Source: Clitopilus passeckerianus
Lineage: Eukaryota; Basidiomycota; Agaricomycetes; Agaricales; Entolomataceae
Assembly (NCBI GenBank): GCA_944990035.1
Contig: CALYLX010000062.1
Span: 124,001 to 188,000, forward strand
Reading direction: 5' to 3'
DNA: 64,000 bases
A model generated the notes under the pieces. The model did not search any database. It saw nothing but the letters and a program-made list of their open reading frames with translations, and had not been told where the DNA came from. Positions 43,526 through 55,100 of the stretch are shown one piece after another (positions within the stretch are counted from its first letter, which is position 1; each line of letters opens with the position of its first letter). A program made the translations under genes and the position numbers.

Positions 43526-44526
43526 CACTGTGGACCCGCAGGGTCATGAATTTCAGTGGTCCATTCTGACTCGAGAAGGATGAAAAGTATCAGAAATTCC
43601 GCCACGAAAAGGTGGAAATCAGCCCTGAGTTCACTCATAAGGCGTTGAAATTTCGCCCGCGAGATGGATGTTATTTGTTGTAGTTTGTACGGAAATTTGG
43701 CTTCATAGTGAATGAAATTTATTCGCCACTAGCGTGATTTTCAGTGCAAAAAGGATTGAATTTTCTTGTCACAACTCCTCACCAAAAGTCATGATTCAGT
43801 ATCATGGCATCGGAATAACTTGGTGAATTTCAGCCACAGGGTGATAGCTTGAATAGTCAAAAATTCATATGGATTTTGACCGATTTCAGTGGTCATCTCC
43901 CTCGGTTAATGCTCAATGGGGTGAATTTCAGTAGCTCGTACAACAAATTTCAGTGAATAGAACCCACAATAGGGCAGTATGAATTTTACCCTCTTCAGGC
44001 TTCAATTCCCTCACATTGAAGCTCAAGATTATTTGGAGAACAGGTTATAGATTGTACGAACTCCTAATTAACACAACAGATATGCTACTTCTGTTTACCC
44101 ACACTGTAGACCGAATGAAGCCACCCATGTATTGGCTTTGCACTTTGCAAAGAAGCTTCAAAATTCCCGTTACCGGTGGCGATAGAGCTAGACAGTGCAG
44201 ATATTAGTACCGGCACTCTGTTGAAAAATATGGATGGTACTCACATGCAAGCATCGCTACGGTTGAGAAATTATACACAAGCTGGAGAGCCACGAGATAG
44301 CACCCAGTGGGTATGTGGGTGATCATAAGGTTGTGAGTATTGCCAAAGAGTTATGAGTATAGTACCTGGTAAGTTGTTAGATAGTGGCTTATAGGAGTCG
44401 ACAACGAACGTACCTGACGACAGAGAGAAATGGACGGATACAATGACGGAAAGGGGTAGACGTGCTGATCTACCAGGTGGTGTCAAGTTTTAACGTCTAT
44501 GAAGGTAAAAGAGGTGAGCGTTGTTA

Positions 44527-44578
44527 AAGGTGCCAGACGGCAGACAAGGTATGTACCTTGTCTGCCGTCTGACACCTT
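44527..44578. repeat. Near-perfect 52-bp palindrome
   Basis: Two 25-bp arms, AAGGTGCCAGACGGCAGACA onward and its inverse, differ by one base and are separated by 2 bp. As RNA or extruded DNA it would form a strong hairpin. Role unknown. Confidence 0.85.
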
Positions 44579-44668
44579 GGGAGGCACAGTCTCTCAAGGA
44601 AGTGAAACCATATGAGCTCTGTGTAGTTTACCACATAGACCAAAGGATGCTTTCCCTGAGCAACCAGA

Positions 44669-44760
44669 GGATGACGCAGAGTCAACTCCCCAAAGGCCAG
44701 AATCACCTGGATGACGCACAGTCAACTCCAGGTAGGTGTGTGGTCGGCGACGCATAGTCA
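44669..44760 (+). repeat. Short direct repeats (GGATGACGCAGAGTCAACTC)
   Basis: Copies at 44669-44689 and 44709-44729 differ by one base and lie 40 bp apart. A weaker third copy (GGCGACGCATAGTCA) is at 44746-44760. Non-coding. Confidence 0.6.
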
Positions 44761-45256
44761 AGCCATCCGAGATGAGTAGTCTTCTTTGAAAGTTGCTGTT
44801 GACATTACCGAAATTGCCGTGCGTTGATGAAGAGAGGTGAAGAGAAGAGGGGAAGCCTGAAGGCGTCAACAGTTGTTGATCAACTCAAAACCACGTGAAG
44901 TCTGTTGGGGCTTATTTGTAGCCTTGCTCGAGAAAAGTTGCTAAGTCCAAAGCATGCATGCAGATGACGCGGCCGACAATGATTAACTGCCAGTGGTCAG
45001 AGTGAAATGCACCTCCCCCGTTGAGTACTTTGAGTCGCGATAGATGAATCACAGGCAACTTGGGTACCACCAAGCCTTGGAACTTCAAGAATTAGAGCAC
45101 CAGGATCAACTTGAACATGGTTTGGTCACTCTCACTCAACCGTCACGAGTGGAAACTTTTATTCGATACTACTAGCTATTATGGCTATGCCAAGAATTGT
45201 TTGGACGCTCAGAAAGATAATTGACTCAGAATGCATTGATACATGAAGGATATATA

Positions 45257-46050
45257 CAGTGACTCAAACAATTGTCCCAATGTTTCGCACTTTTTGAGTG
45301 TTTGGTTAATAACTTTAGACCAAGTACAAATAAGACTAAAGTGTAGGTATATATCTAAAAGCATTTGATCCCAGCTTCTAGAATATATAAAAATATTATA
45401 ACTCCGATCATAACTGATGGAGATATAGTGCAAACAAAACAGAGAACATTGGGACAATTATTTGGCTAGGTCCCAGAAATATACAAAATAAAGCAATTAG
45501 TACTTGGTATTGCCTCCCTTGGCCTTGAGTACTGCATCTATCCTTCTAGGCATACTTTTAATTAAGTTCTGACACACTTCTGCTGGTATATCCTCCCATA
45601 CAGCTGCAACTCTCTCCCAAACCTCCCAGACTCCCTTAGCATGAGTTGGATGTTCATTAAGCTTTCGTTTGATATGTTCCCAGAGGTGTTCAATAGGGTT
45701 TAGGTCAGGGGATTGTGCAGGCCAATCTAGAAGATCAATATCATTGTCCTCCATCCACTCTCGGACCACATTGGAGGTGTGCTTGGGGTCGTTGTCTTGC
45801 TGGAAAATCCTATCGTCTTCTGGAATGTCCAAATTCTCCATGCTGACCAGAAGCTGGGTGTCCAAAATATCCCGATACTGGAAGCGGTCCATGATACCCT
45901 CAATTTCTGAAAGTTGCCCAACTCCATTCCACCCCATACAGCCCCATACCATGATGTTTCCTCCACCATGTTTTACTGTTTTTTTGACTTCTCTTGGAAT
46001 CAGGCCCTGGCCCTTCTGTTTCTATGTCCATTGCCTTCCATCTGACCCAA
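45257..46050 (-). mobile_element. Tc1-like element D (family 2), truncated
   Basis: The outer end CAGTGACTCAAACAATTGTC (45257) is next to TA, followed by the self-complementary arm and the C-terminal half of a minus-strand transposase (45952-45497): FQQDNDPKHTSN, LNPIEHLWEHIKRKL, ending KGGNTKY. Both the second catalytic Asp and the Glu are present. The N-terminal half and the other arm are missing; the break is near 46050. Confidence 0.8.
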
Positions 46051-46335
46051 TTGTATATATAAGCTTTAGAATGGATAGCAGAAATTCATTATTATTGTGT
46101 CAAAAACCAGCAGCTGAAAAACAACCGCTGAGTGAAACGATCAAATTCAGTGGCCAGTTTGATAGTATAACTATTGAGGCAACATGGGGTTGGAATTTCA
46201 CATGATTTTGTGTGGAAGTTTGGCCACTGAATTTCAATGTTACTTTCAGCCACCCCGTATTCAGTGGTTTAACAGAAGAAAATCAGCTTTCAGCCACTTT
46301 TGCACTGAAATTCCTTACGATCTGGGTCCACAGTG

Positions 46336-46784
46336 TTTATTGCTGATGAGGTATCGGCAATGGCAGTTTTTCTCTCCTAGGCTTTTCTGTATTGGTAGTA
46401 TTACTAGTACCATTCTCATTCTCTACCTTTCTGAACAATTTGGCTAGCCTGAACATCTTGGGACAGGTATACTACTAGGTTTTTCTTCTTCTTATTGAAA
46501 TATGTACAGGTAACTACACATGATACAAACCTTCTACAAATTGAGGTGTTTACTATAAATAAGCCAAATGACTATAGAGTAGACATTTTGCTACAATTTT
46601 TTTTTGGCTATCTATGCAAAAAAAATCTAACTATGAAAAAATAAAACTACTATGTGAAAATCTTGCAACTATATATTTTTAGCCCAACTACAGAATTTTT
46701 TGTCAAACTATAGAAAGAGCTTTCAACTACATATGGGCCTGGTTTGCTATACGGAAAACCAGATTTTGCTGATGAATTTGAACT
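46336..46784. other. No recognised gene; AT-rich degenerate repeats
   Basis: 46340-46450 may continue the KOW gene past the CACTA insertion (ATTGCTGATGAGG), but no domain is readable. 46560-46740 has many loosely spaced AACTAT/AACTAC motifs with A or T runs. Confidence 0.35.
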
Positions 46785-47495
46785 TAAGTAATAGCTTTAT
46801 CTGTATAATCAAAGAACAGTAATTCTGGACCCTCATCAGCACTACTTTGTGCATAATCAAAACCAATAGTACTAGCAAATAGTTTGGCTAGAATCTCTGT
46901 GATATGGCCTTTCTCTACATCACACAGACATATAATATTGTGGACAACAATAAGTGTTGAATGAATGCAATTTTGAACATTAGCTTTATATTCAAAGACA
47001 ACTTGCGGGATTCAGAATTGCCATTTAAGTGCTCCAAAAATATGCTCAATGACATCACAAGCTTAGGCATGTCATAAGTTGAACAGTTCTTGAAAAGTTC
47101 ATAGTCTATTTTTATACTTCAAATAACAAAAATTTGACAAAGTTTTAGAAAAATATCAACTGTGTATTTGCTTAACCCTACTTTGCAAGATGATATACCA
47201 GCCATTACCAATATTCAGTTTATGAGTGGATATAGCTCTTTTATAGACCTTTGCATCAGCTGCAAACCCTTTGAGCCCAGTTAAAGTATACATAAAAAGA
47301 AGGTCCCAGGTCCAGCAAAAAATGTAACATTAGATGCAATTCTGTGGTATAAAGCCTTTTCAATTATGATATGCAGCAAAGCAGAGGAATGAGGGAAAGA
47401 AACAGATGTGACTACTATCAATAACACCAAGGGTATGCTTGAAAAAAAACCATGGCTTTCTATTGCTCTGGAAAAACCAGGATAGACTATATTCT
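46785..47495 (-). pseudogene. Harbinger (HARBI1-like) transposase remnant
   Basis: On the minus strand, in several frames: VIDSSHICFF (first Asp region), KGFIPQN, TLTGLKGFAADAKVYKRA (resembling the WEGSAADxRV motif with the second Asp), NIGNGWYII, ELFNL-x-HA followed by ACDVIEHIFGALKWQF (the E-R-I-F-G-x-L-K-x-x-F motif with the Glu), and VHNIICLCD. The order and spacing fit PIF/Harbinger DDE_Tnp_4 proteins. Multiple stops and frame changes; no terminal repeats found. Confidence 0.6.
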
Positions 47496-47503
47496 ATCAG
47501 GTT

Positions 47504-47787
47504 TGTTGAACTTGACGCGTCTCACATCTTTGTCACATGAACAGTTACGTGACACCACATGACTATAAATCACATTACTTGATTGCGTCATTATCACAAC
47601 ATACACATGTGGAGCATTACAAATACTTCTAGCACATTCCACTCCACTATGACATTATCATGACTCACGTATGACTCATTCTTCGACATTCCTTGTGTAT
47701 TCTGTACTATATTTAGCACAGAACATTCTAGATATGCTTACATATATATGGTCTGTGCACTCTATCTATTATAATAAATATGCTCAG
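47504..47787 (+). repeat. copia LTR fragment (U3 side)
   Basis: Matches the copia LTR from TGTTGAACTTGACG through TGGTCTGTGCACTC, ending near ATAAATA, and then turns into unrelated sequence. It overlaps by about 20-30 bp the LTR part that restarts at 49909, so it is not simply the other half of the LTR interrupted by Tc1 element C. Confidence 0.8.
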
Positions 47788-48320
47788 TCTTCCCACGGGA
47801 GACAAACATCAAAATATCACGCACTGATTGGCTTGGAGACGGTCGAGTAAGGAAACACCCTTTGGGGATAAGACTTACTTTGGCCACTTCACAACAGCAT
47901 TCGGCTTTCAGGCCAAGCTCTCAGCCTTTCCCAAACTTTCATGAAACTGAGGCAGGCGAAAGGCTGGAGGATATCACACGGACGCAGGCTACAATGCTTG
48001 GCCTTTTCCTCTCACCTCAAGGCTCTTTATGAAATAGATATGCATTCTCTAACATTGTAATCAAAAGGTTGTCTAATGTCTCGCAAACTGGTTATAATAA
48101 AGGAGCATGGCCTTAAAGGGTCCCTCTACTTTCGGAGTCATAGGGGTCCTGCCTCTTTTAGCTTTTCCCGTAATGTGATTGGCTCGGTGGTGCCCTAATT
48201 GGAAAATGTCATTCAGAGTGATTGAACAACGTCCGAATCAGCTGAGTGGTCGTTGCTCTCTCAAAACCTCTACTTTCAACTTTCACAGTCGACGTTCTTG
48301 GGTAACTCCAAAAGCCTACA
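47788..48320. other. No recognised gene
   Basis: Mixed-composition sequence between the LTR fragment and Tc1 element C. No open frame with a motif and no repeats found. Confidence 0.4.
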
Positions 48321-48322
48321 TA

Positions 48323-49906
48323 CAGTGGGCAACAAAACCCTTCCAATGTTTGCTACTTTTCCAAAGATGTGTTAATAGCTAATGAAATAAATTATGCAAA
48401 ATCTTGAAAATAATATATATCATAGTTCAATGTCTTGGCTTGATGCTGACATGACCCTGAGGCTGTGCTTCCACTTTTAGCAGGTGTTTCACACAGTACA
48501 AGGTGGTGACCTATTGGAAGGGTTTTGTTGCTAGGTGTTTTGAATCTAGTAATCATGTGATAAGTCACATGATACTCGAGTTTGTTGATAGTAGTCAACA
48601 AGGTCATGTGACTAGAGTGTCAGTACACTATATATACAGCTGACCCAAGTGCTGCTTTGCCCCCAACCCATCATGCATGCTCTCACCAAGGCTCAGACTA
48701 CCCATGTCATTGAACTGCTTCATACTGGCCTCTCTGCCACTCATATTCATAAAAAGACTGGTATTGGCCTTGCTTCTATTAGCAGAATACGTGATAAGCA
48801 CTGTTCTCACCTTCCCAAGTCATCTGGTGGCCGTCCTCCCAAGCTTACGCCTGCCAACATCAAATACACAAAACTCAATATGTGCATGGGCAAGATTTCT
48901 ACAGCTGTCCAAGCTGCTAGAGTTCTTCAAGATATTACCAACACAACTGTCACACCTCAGACAGTATGCAGGGGCCTCAAAATCACTGGTTGGAAGTCCT
49001 TTAGAAAGGTGAAACGACCTGCACTTGACCAGAAGCATATTCGTGCACGGAAGGAGTGGACTGTAGATGATTGAAAAAAGGTCTATTGGTCTGATGAGAC
49101 TAAAATCAACCAGTTTGGGGCAGATGGGAATGAGAGTGTGGGCAGGGAAGGAGGAGGGGCTTAACAAGCGACACGTCAAAGAAACCCAGAAATTTAGAGG
49201 AGGAAATATTATGATATGGGGCTGTATGGGATGGGATGGGGTTGGATATGCTACCAGAATTGAAGGTACCATGGACAAGGTCCTTTACACTTCAATCCTG
49301 GAGGAGGAACTTCAGGCTAGCCTAAAGTACTATAAGGTAAAAGTGAAGGATATGATTTTTCACCAGGACAATGACCCCAAGCACACCATCAACATGGCCA
49401 AGGAATAATTTAAACACCACAAAATGAAGGTTCTAATCTGGCCAGCAAAGTCTCCTGATATGAACCCTATTGAACATCTTTGGGTTCATGTCAAAAAAGA
49501 GCTTAGCAAGTATAATTCTCCACCTAATAGAGTATTAGAGCTTTGGGCAAGGGTAGAGAAGGTTTGGAATGAGATTCCAGCAGAGGTGTGCCAGAACTTA
49601 ATAGAGTCAATGCCTAGAAGGATTCAGGCAGTAGTTGATGCTAAGGGAAAGTGGACTAAGTACTAAAATTAATGTATTTCTGTTTTTAAAATCAGTAGCA
49701 ACAAAACCCTTCCAATAGGTCACCACCTTGTACTGTGTGAAACACCTGCTAAAAGTGGAAGCACAGCCTCAGTGTTATGTCAGCATCAAGCCAAGACATT
49801 GAACTATGATATATATTATTTTCAAGATTTTGCATAATTTATTTCATTAGCTATTAACACATCTTTGGAAAAGTAGCAAACATTGGAAGGGTTTTGTTGC
49901 CCACTG
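48323..49906 (+). mobile_element. Tc1-like element C (family 1), 1584 bp
   Basis: Starts CAGTGGGCAACAAAACCC, ends with its inverse; TA at 48321-48322 and 49907-49908. Both about 210-bp arms are complete and self-complementary at their ends. The right flank is a copia LTR (from CATGGTCTGTG) but the left flank is not the matching LTR part. Confidence 0.9.
48673..49666 (+). pseudogene. Tc1-like transposase (family 1), multiply broken
   Basis: ATG at 48673 (MHALTKAQTTHVIELLHTGL). About 21 bp is missing near 49050 compared with element B (RARKEWTVDD, lacking EFAERHK), a TGA stop at 49072-49074 and a frame change near 49135. FHQDNDPKHTIN keeps the second Asp. A TAA at 49406-49408 follows, then MNPIEHLWVHVKKEL with the Glu, ending at 49666. 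Not functional. Confidence 0.85.
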
Positions 49907-49908
49907 TA

Positions 49909-50079
49909 CATGGTCTGTGCACTCTATTCTTTTGTATAAATACTAGCAGTAGTTTACCTCAATACAACAAGGAGTTACACTTCTTTTCTCTCTAGTTCGC
50001 TCTCACAGCCTCACTCTACTCTACCCCAGGTTAGTAGCCTTACTGCACCTTCCCTCGCTGGGGGTGTGCCTGTTCAACA
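49909..50079 (+). repeat. Partial 5' LTR of copia copy 2
   Basis: 171 bp from CATGGTCTGTGCACTC to GTTCAACA, equal to the last 172 bp of a complete LTR, with TATAAATAC at about 49935. Confidence 0.9.
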
Positions 50080-50283
50080 GGTTATGGGCCCTGCCCACAA
50101 GCTGATCGCTGTGCAGCTTGGCTTCGCCACTGAGCTCAAAGTGTAGCGCCTGAAGGGCAGCACCTTTGATATCGCTCAGGAAGTACTCTACGCTGTTCAC
50201 AGCATAGAGGGCTGTAGCTTGTTGCTCATAGCATGCTTCTCGCTGTCGCATGTGCAACATAAGCTAACATTCTTGTTTGACAG
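50030..50283 (+). other. Candidate leader intron of copia copy 2
   Basis: CCCCAG/GTTAGT and GCTAAC...TTTGACAG/ATTACCATG. It is 254 nt, exactly as in copy 1, and conserved despite substitutions. Confidence 0.35.
50080..50091 (+). other. Primer-binding site of copia copy 2
   Basis: GGTTATGGGCCC directly after the LTR; complementary to the anticodon side of initiator Met tRNA, as in Drosophila copia. Confidence 0.6.
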
Positions 50284-50289
50284 ATTACC

Positions 50290-52190
50290 ATGTCGTCAAA
50301 CGTCAAGAACTTTGTTCCCATCTTTGATGGAAGTAACTGGATCCAATGGTCGGAACAGATGAAAGCCTATCTCCGATCAAAAGGAGTGTGGCAGTACACG
50401 AACGGCGGTATTCCCCGCCCGACTGAATCATCTCCGCCTAAGCCGGAAGAGACTAAGGCAGCACAGGATTGGGACTGCAAAGATGATCAAGCCATTGGCG
50501 ACATCACTTTGACACTTTCCCAGGGTATGTGCGTTCACGTCGGAGATACTGCCAAGCAAACTTGGGACAGTCTCGAGAAAGCATATGCTACCCCTGGCCC
50601 ATCCATTGTCTTTGTCGACTTTAAGAAAGCTATTGCATTCAAGTTGGACGGCTCTGCCCCAACTCCGCAAATTAGTAATCTTAACGTGTTGTTTGAGTGT
50701 CTCGACTCCAATTTAGGAGACACCAAAATCCCTGAGTTTATCAAAGCAATGATCTTGCTTGCTGCTATCCCCGCCAAATGGGATGCAGTTGCAGCCATGC
50801 AACTGTCAAGCGGCAAGAAGATTGCCGATCTGAAGTTTGTTGACATCAGAGCGGCCATCATTGCTGAAGCTGAACGCCGATCCTCTGGTGTTTCTGGCTC
50901 CGCCCCACAAGATTTCTGCTGTCAAGCGCAAGGGTTTTGATCCGAAACACAAAAAGGGTCAAAACCAACAGCAGTCTAAGCCGCAAGGCGAATCTTCGGG
51001 CTCTTCTGACAAGAAGAAGAAAACTTGCTGTGCTAACACCGGCAAATGGAACAAGCAACAATCCGGTAACACCAATGTGGTCCTAGGCTTTGCTTCGGCA
51101 GCCATCCATCAACCCCCTGCTCCTGTAGCTCCATCTCCACCGACGACCTCTAAGGTCGCTCTCATTAACCGTCTTGGTGTCACGCTCTCTGAACGTGTTT
51201 CACCACCCGCTTCGTGGACTGGTCCCGGTAAATCCGGTGATCAAGTTGACCCCCGATACGCACAAGCCAAGGCTTTCCTCGAACGCATGAACATGCCTAT
51301 TGAATGCAGGTATCTTTCGCCTTTGATGGCAAAGTTCCATGAGGATCGCCAATTCACTGATTGTGAACTCCTCTTGGCATGCGGTATCCACGACTATAAC
51401 ATCCGGGTGGGTTGTCTCCCAGGCTACTGGGACACCAAACGTGTTATTGACAGTGTTGAAAAGGATTACGCTATGATCCTTCGGGAGAATTGCCCTTACC
51501 CTCATCTCTTGGATTGCATCAATGACGAATCATGTGAGCATCCTGATCACGCCAAGTATGAAGAGGAGCTGACATGTCAACTTCGTTGTGGCTGCTGGGT
51601 AGCACCTAGCAAACTGCCACTTGTACACGCTAGCAACTGCGGCAAAACCATTGACCCGCGCTAACGTCCGTCCAAAAAATCTTCTAAGGACAAGCGCGCT
51701 GATAAGATTGATGATTCCCCTTGCCCAAAGAAGCGTTCTCGCTCTCTTACCCCTTTCGAATTTGATGGTCCTGCCATCACAAGCAATTGGGCCGAGGAAA
51801 TGGAAATCAAAGATCAGCGTCAAGGTTCTCCCATGGTCACTGGTGAGCAGTTGGAGGAAACTGTCGATCTTGATATGGACGACAGGCAAGTACCATTTTC
51901 ACATGATATCAGATCCTGTGCTAATCAAAAAGTCATAGTGACGCCTTCTACGATTCACTCTTCGGAGAAGATTCGGTGGAACCAGCGACAGCTTAATTCT
52001 CGCAATCACACGGACTTTTTTGATACTTTACATACGCACATTTCGGACTCTATGCATACCTCCCCTATGATTTGTATGCCCGTACTAGGATCTGTGACTC
52101 AAACGTCACAACAATATGACAATCATGCTGCTAAATGTACAACTTGCCGAAAGGGAAAAGTTCCTCAGGAGAAAACGGAACAGCCAACTG
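50290..52190 (+). pseudogene. copia gag and start of pol, copy 2
   Basis: ATG at 50290 (MSSNVKNFVPIFDGSNWI). Open for 217 codons. A 1-nt insertion near 50905 (GCCCCACAAG versus copy 1 GCCCATAAG) shifts into QDFCCQAQGF and stop. The alternative frame continues (HKISAVKRKGFDPKHKKGQN) to a TAA at 51662-51664. The Cys-rich segment CQLRCGCWVAPSKLPL lies just before it. Gag would build the virus-like particle, with the Lys-rich C-terminus likely to bind RNA. Dead as read but easily aligned to copy 1. Confidence 0.8.
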
Positions 52191-55100
52191 GATAATGGAT
52201 TCCGGAGCGTCAATGCATTTGACACACACTCTCGATGACTTTGCAGACTTTGAAGAAAGCGACTTCGGATCAGTCATCACTGCTAACGGAAGAGGCAAAG
52301 TCGTTGGCAGAGGCACTGTCATCTTAAGACACAAACTCGAGAAACCCGGTTCCAAGCAGACAGTAGAAATAACCTCACGGTTGTATCCTGTCTACTACTT
52401 CCCAGAGCTCTCAGTAAGACTTTTGTCTATGGGACGTTTTCTACAAGACGATGGTCTGCTACTTCGTGGATCATCATCTAGCATGTATTTCTATTCTAAG
52501 GAAGGAAATCGTGCTATGATGCAGTGCAAACCGCATTGTCCTGGCGAAACACTATATTGGCTTAGTACCCAAATATCTACTCCTGACACTGCCATGCCGG
52601 CAATCGTTAATACGAATACCGACTATGACACATGGCACAAACGCTTTGGACACCCTTCTAAAGAAGTGCTTAAACGTGCTCAGGTGCATACACGCGGTGT
52701 TCCACAGAAGCTTGAATTTCCCAAGCAAAACCCTGTATGCAAAGGATGTTCTTTAGGGAAGATGCCATCAAAATCCTTCCCGACATCCAAAACATGTGCT
52801 TCAAAGCCATTTGAGTTGATACACTCCGATCTCAAGGAATTTCCGACTAGATCGTATCATGGCTACAAGTATATCATCATATTTTTCTGCGATCATTCAT
52901 CACATGTCTGGATTGGTTTCCTTAAAAAGAAATCGGATGCCATCCAGAAGATGGAAGAATTTGAAGCGATGGTCAAGAATCGTTTCAGTTCATCTATCAA
53001 ATCATGGCGCATTGATGGGGGTGGTGAATTCATGAAATTTGAAGCCGCGTTACACAAATTAGGCATCGAGGTTCACAAAAGCGCTCCACACACGCCTCAA
53101 CAAAATGGCCGTGCGGAACGACTTAATCGTACCATTATGGACAAAGCAGAGTCTATGCGACATGAGGCCTGCTTACCTCCATCCTGGTGGGAATTCAGCG
53201 TGGAACATGCGACTCATCTTATAAATCGCACTCCAATTAGACGACTCAAGTGGGTCACACCACATGAGATCATTCACAAGGAGAAACCGGACATTACTCA
53301 TTTCTGAGTGTTCGGATGTGGAGCCTACGTCTATCTACCCGAGGACAAACGTGTCAATAAACTATCCTCCAAAAGCGAAATGATGGTTTATCTTGGCCAA
53401 CCTCGTGGCACCAAAGGGTACCTGTTCATGCGGACGCATACATAACAATACTCTATTTATAGGCACCACAGCGACTTTTGATGAAACCTTGTTCCCAAGG
53501 TGCCCTGATCAAAAACAACGTGGCATTACATGTGTCGGCGATAAGCCAATCCCTTCAACAGATTTGGAGGATGATACCCCAAATCAACCTATTCCTGAAG
53601 AAACGGGGGATGATGATAACTCTGGAACGGCTCCAGGACCATCACATCCAAGTGATCACGCTTCACATGATCATTCCCGATCCTCTTCTCCCTCTCCACC
53701 TTCCTCTCCGCGCTTATCAAGCAAGGATAAGGGTAAACAGTCCTACAGACCTAACCCGACGGAAGAGGATGCTCCAAGTGATCCTAATCCAGACACATGG
53801 ACTCCACCTCACACAATTCCATCACAGAACAACTTTGACCCTCAGAATAGCCGAGGTGATTCTTCGAACACCACTGAGCCACGTCGAAGTACACGTGTGA
53901 AGAACGTTACTCGAAGACCGGGTAACATCTACAGCGAAGACCGGTTACCTTCTGAAATATTGAAGGAAACTATTGCATCAGAGCGAAAATGGAAACACAC
54001 TGTAGGCATTCCAACTGAACACCGGCTGTACGCACCAAACCTACCGAAGCCAAAGAGAAAGAGCAATCAATCATCTTCTCAAACGACTTCAACTAGGCCA
54101 GATGCACCGGTTACTAGCGAACAACCTCCAAGCAATACCGTAGATCAAGGAGAGACAGGCGATAACATGGATACATCCCCAGATGATCATCCAAAGAATC
54201 AACAACCTAATGATGAAGATCAAATAGATGTTGATCTCGCCTGGTTGCACAATGCGTGCAAGGATGGAGGAGAGCCTCTGATCCAATACTTGCTCCATCA
54301 GGCTAATATGACTATGTCATCTGATGAGAATGCAACACCACCAGATCATGCACTTCTATCTGATGGAAAGAACCGTCTTCCATCAAACATTCGCGAAATG
54401 CAATTTCGTGATATTGCTTGACTGCCAAAAGCGGAGCAACAGGAATGGATGAAAGCGGCACAATTGGAGTTAGAGGCACTCCGAGAATGTGACATTTTTG
54501 AACTTGTTGATTTGCCTAAAGGCCGCAAAGTGGTTAAAAACCGCTGGGTCTTCGACATCAAAACGGATGGTCGGAAAAAGGCTAGACTCGTTGCCAAAGG
54601 TTTCTCACAGATCGAGGGTATAGATTTTGATGAGATCTTTTCCCCAGTTGTACGATTTGAGACTGTGCGCCTATTATTTGCCCTTGCGGCATTAGAAGGC
54701 TGGCACATAGAAGGTGTTGATGTCAAATCCGCTTTCTTGTATGGACTACTCGATGAGGAAATCTATATGTCACAACCTGAAGGCTTCGCTGTCAAAGGCC
54801 AAGAACACAAAGTCTTGCGTCTCAAAAGAGCTCTATATGGGCTTAAGCAAGCATCACTCTCATGGTGGCGAGAAATGTCAAAGTCAATGGAAGCACTTGG
54901 CTTTAAACGCACTATCTCTGATGCCGGCGTGTTCGTTTACCGAACCAATGATGGCAAGATAGTCATTGCCGTTGTCTATGTTGATGACACCCTGTTCTTC
55001 GGATCAGATCGGAACCTTGTTCTGAAGAAAAAATCTGAATTTATGAAGAAGTGGGAGTGTCGTGACCTTGGAGAAGCTAAGGAATTCCTACGCATGAGAA

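Larger units (their letters stand above)
43526..46335. mobile_element. CACTA-like element without transposase, 2810 bp
   Basis: Ends CACTGTGGACCC and GGGTCCACAGTG, then a second matching block AATTTCAGTG about 11 bp inside. TTT lies on both sides (43523-43525, 46336-46338), the 3-bp duplication expected of CACTA/EnSpm elements. ATTTCAGTG-type motifs recur in both subterminal 200-500 bp (about a dozen), like transposase-binding repeats. No transposase frame is seen. A truncated Tc1-like element (45257-46050) and a 52-bp palindrome (44527-44578) lie within. It interrupts the KOW gene. Confidence 0.65.
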
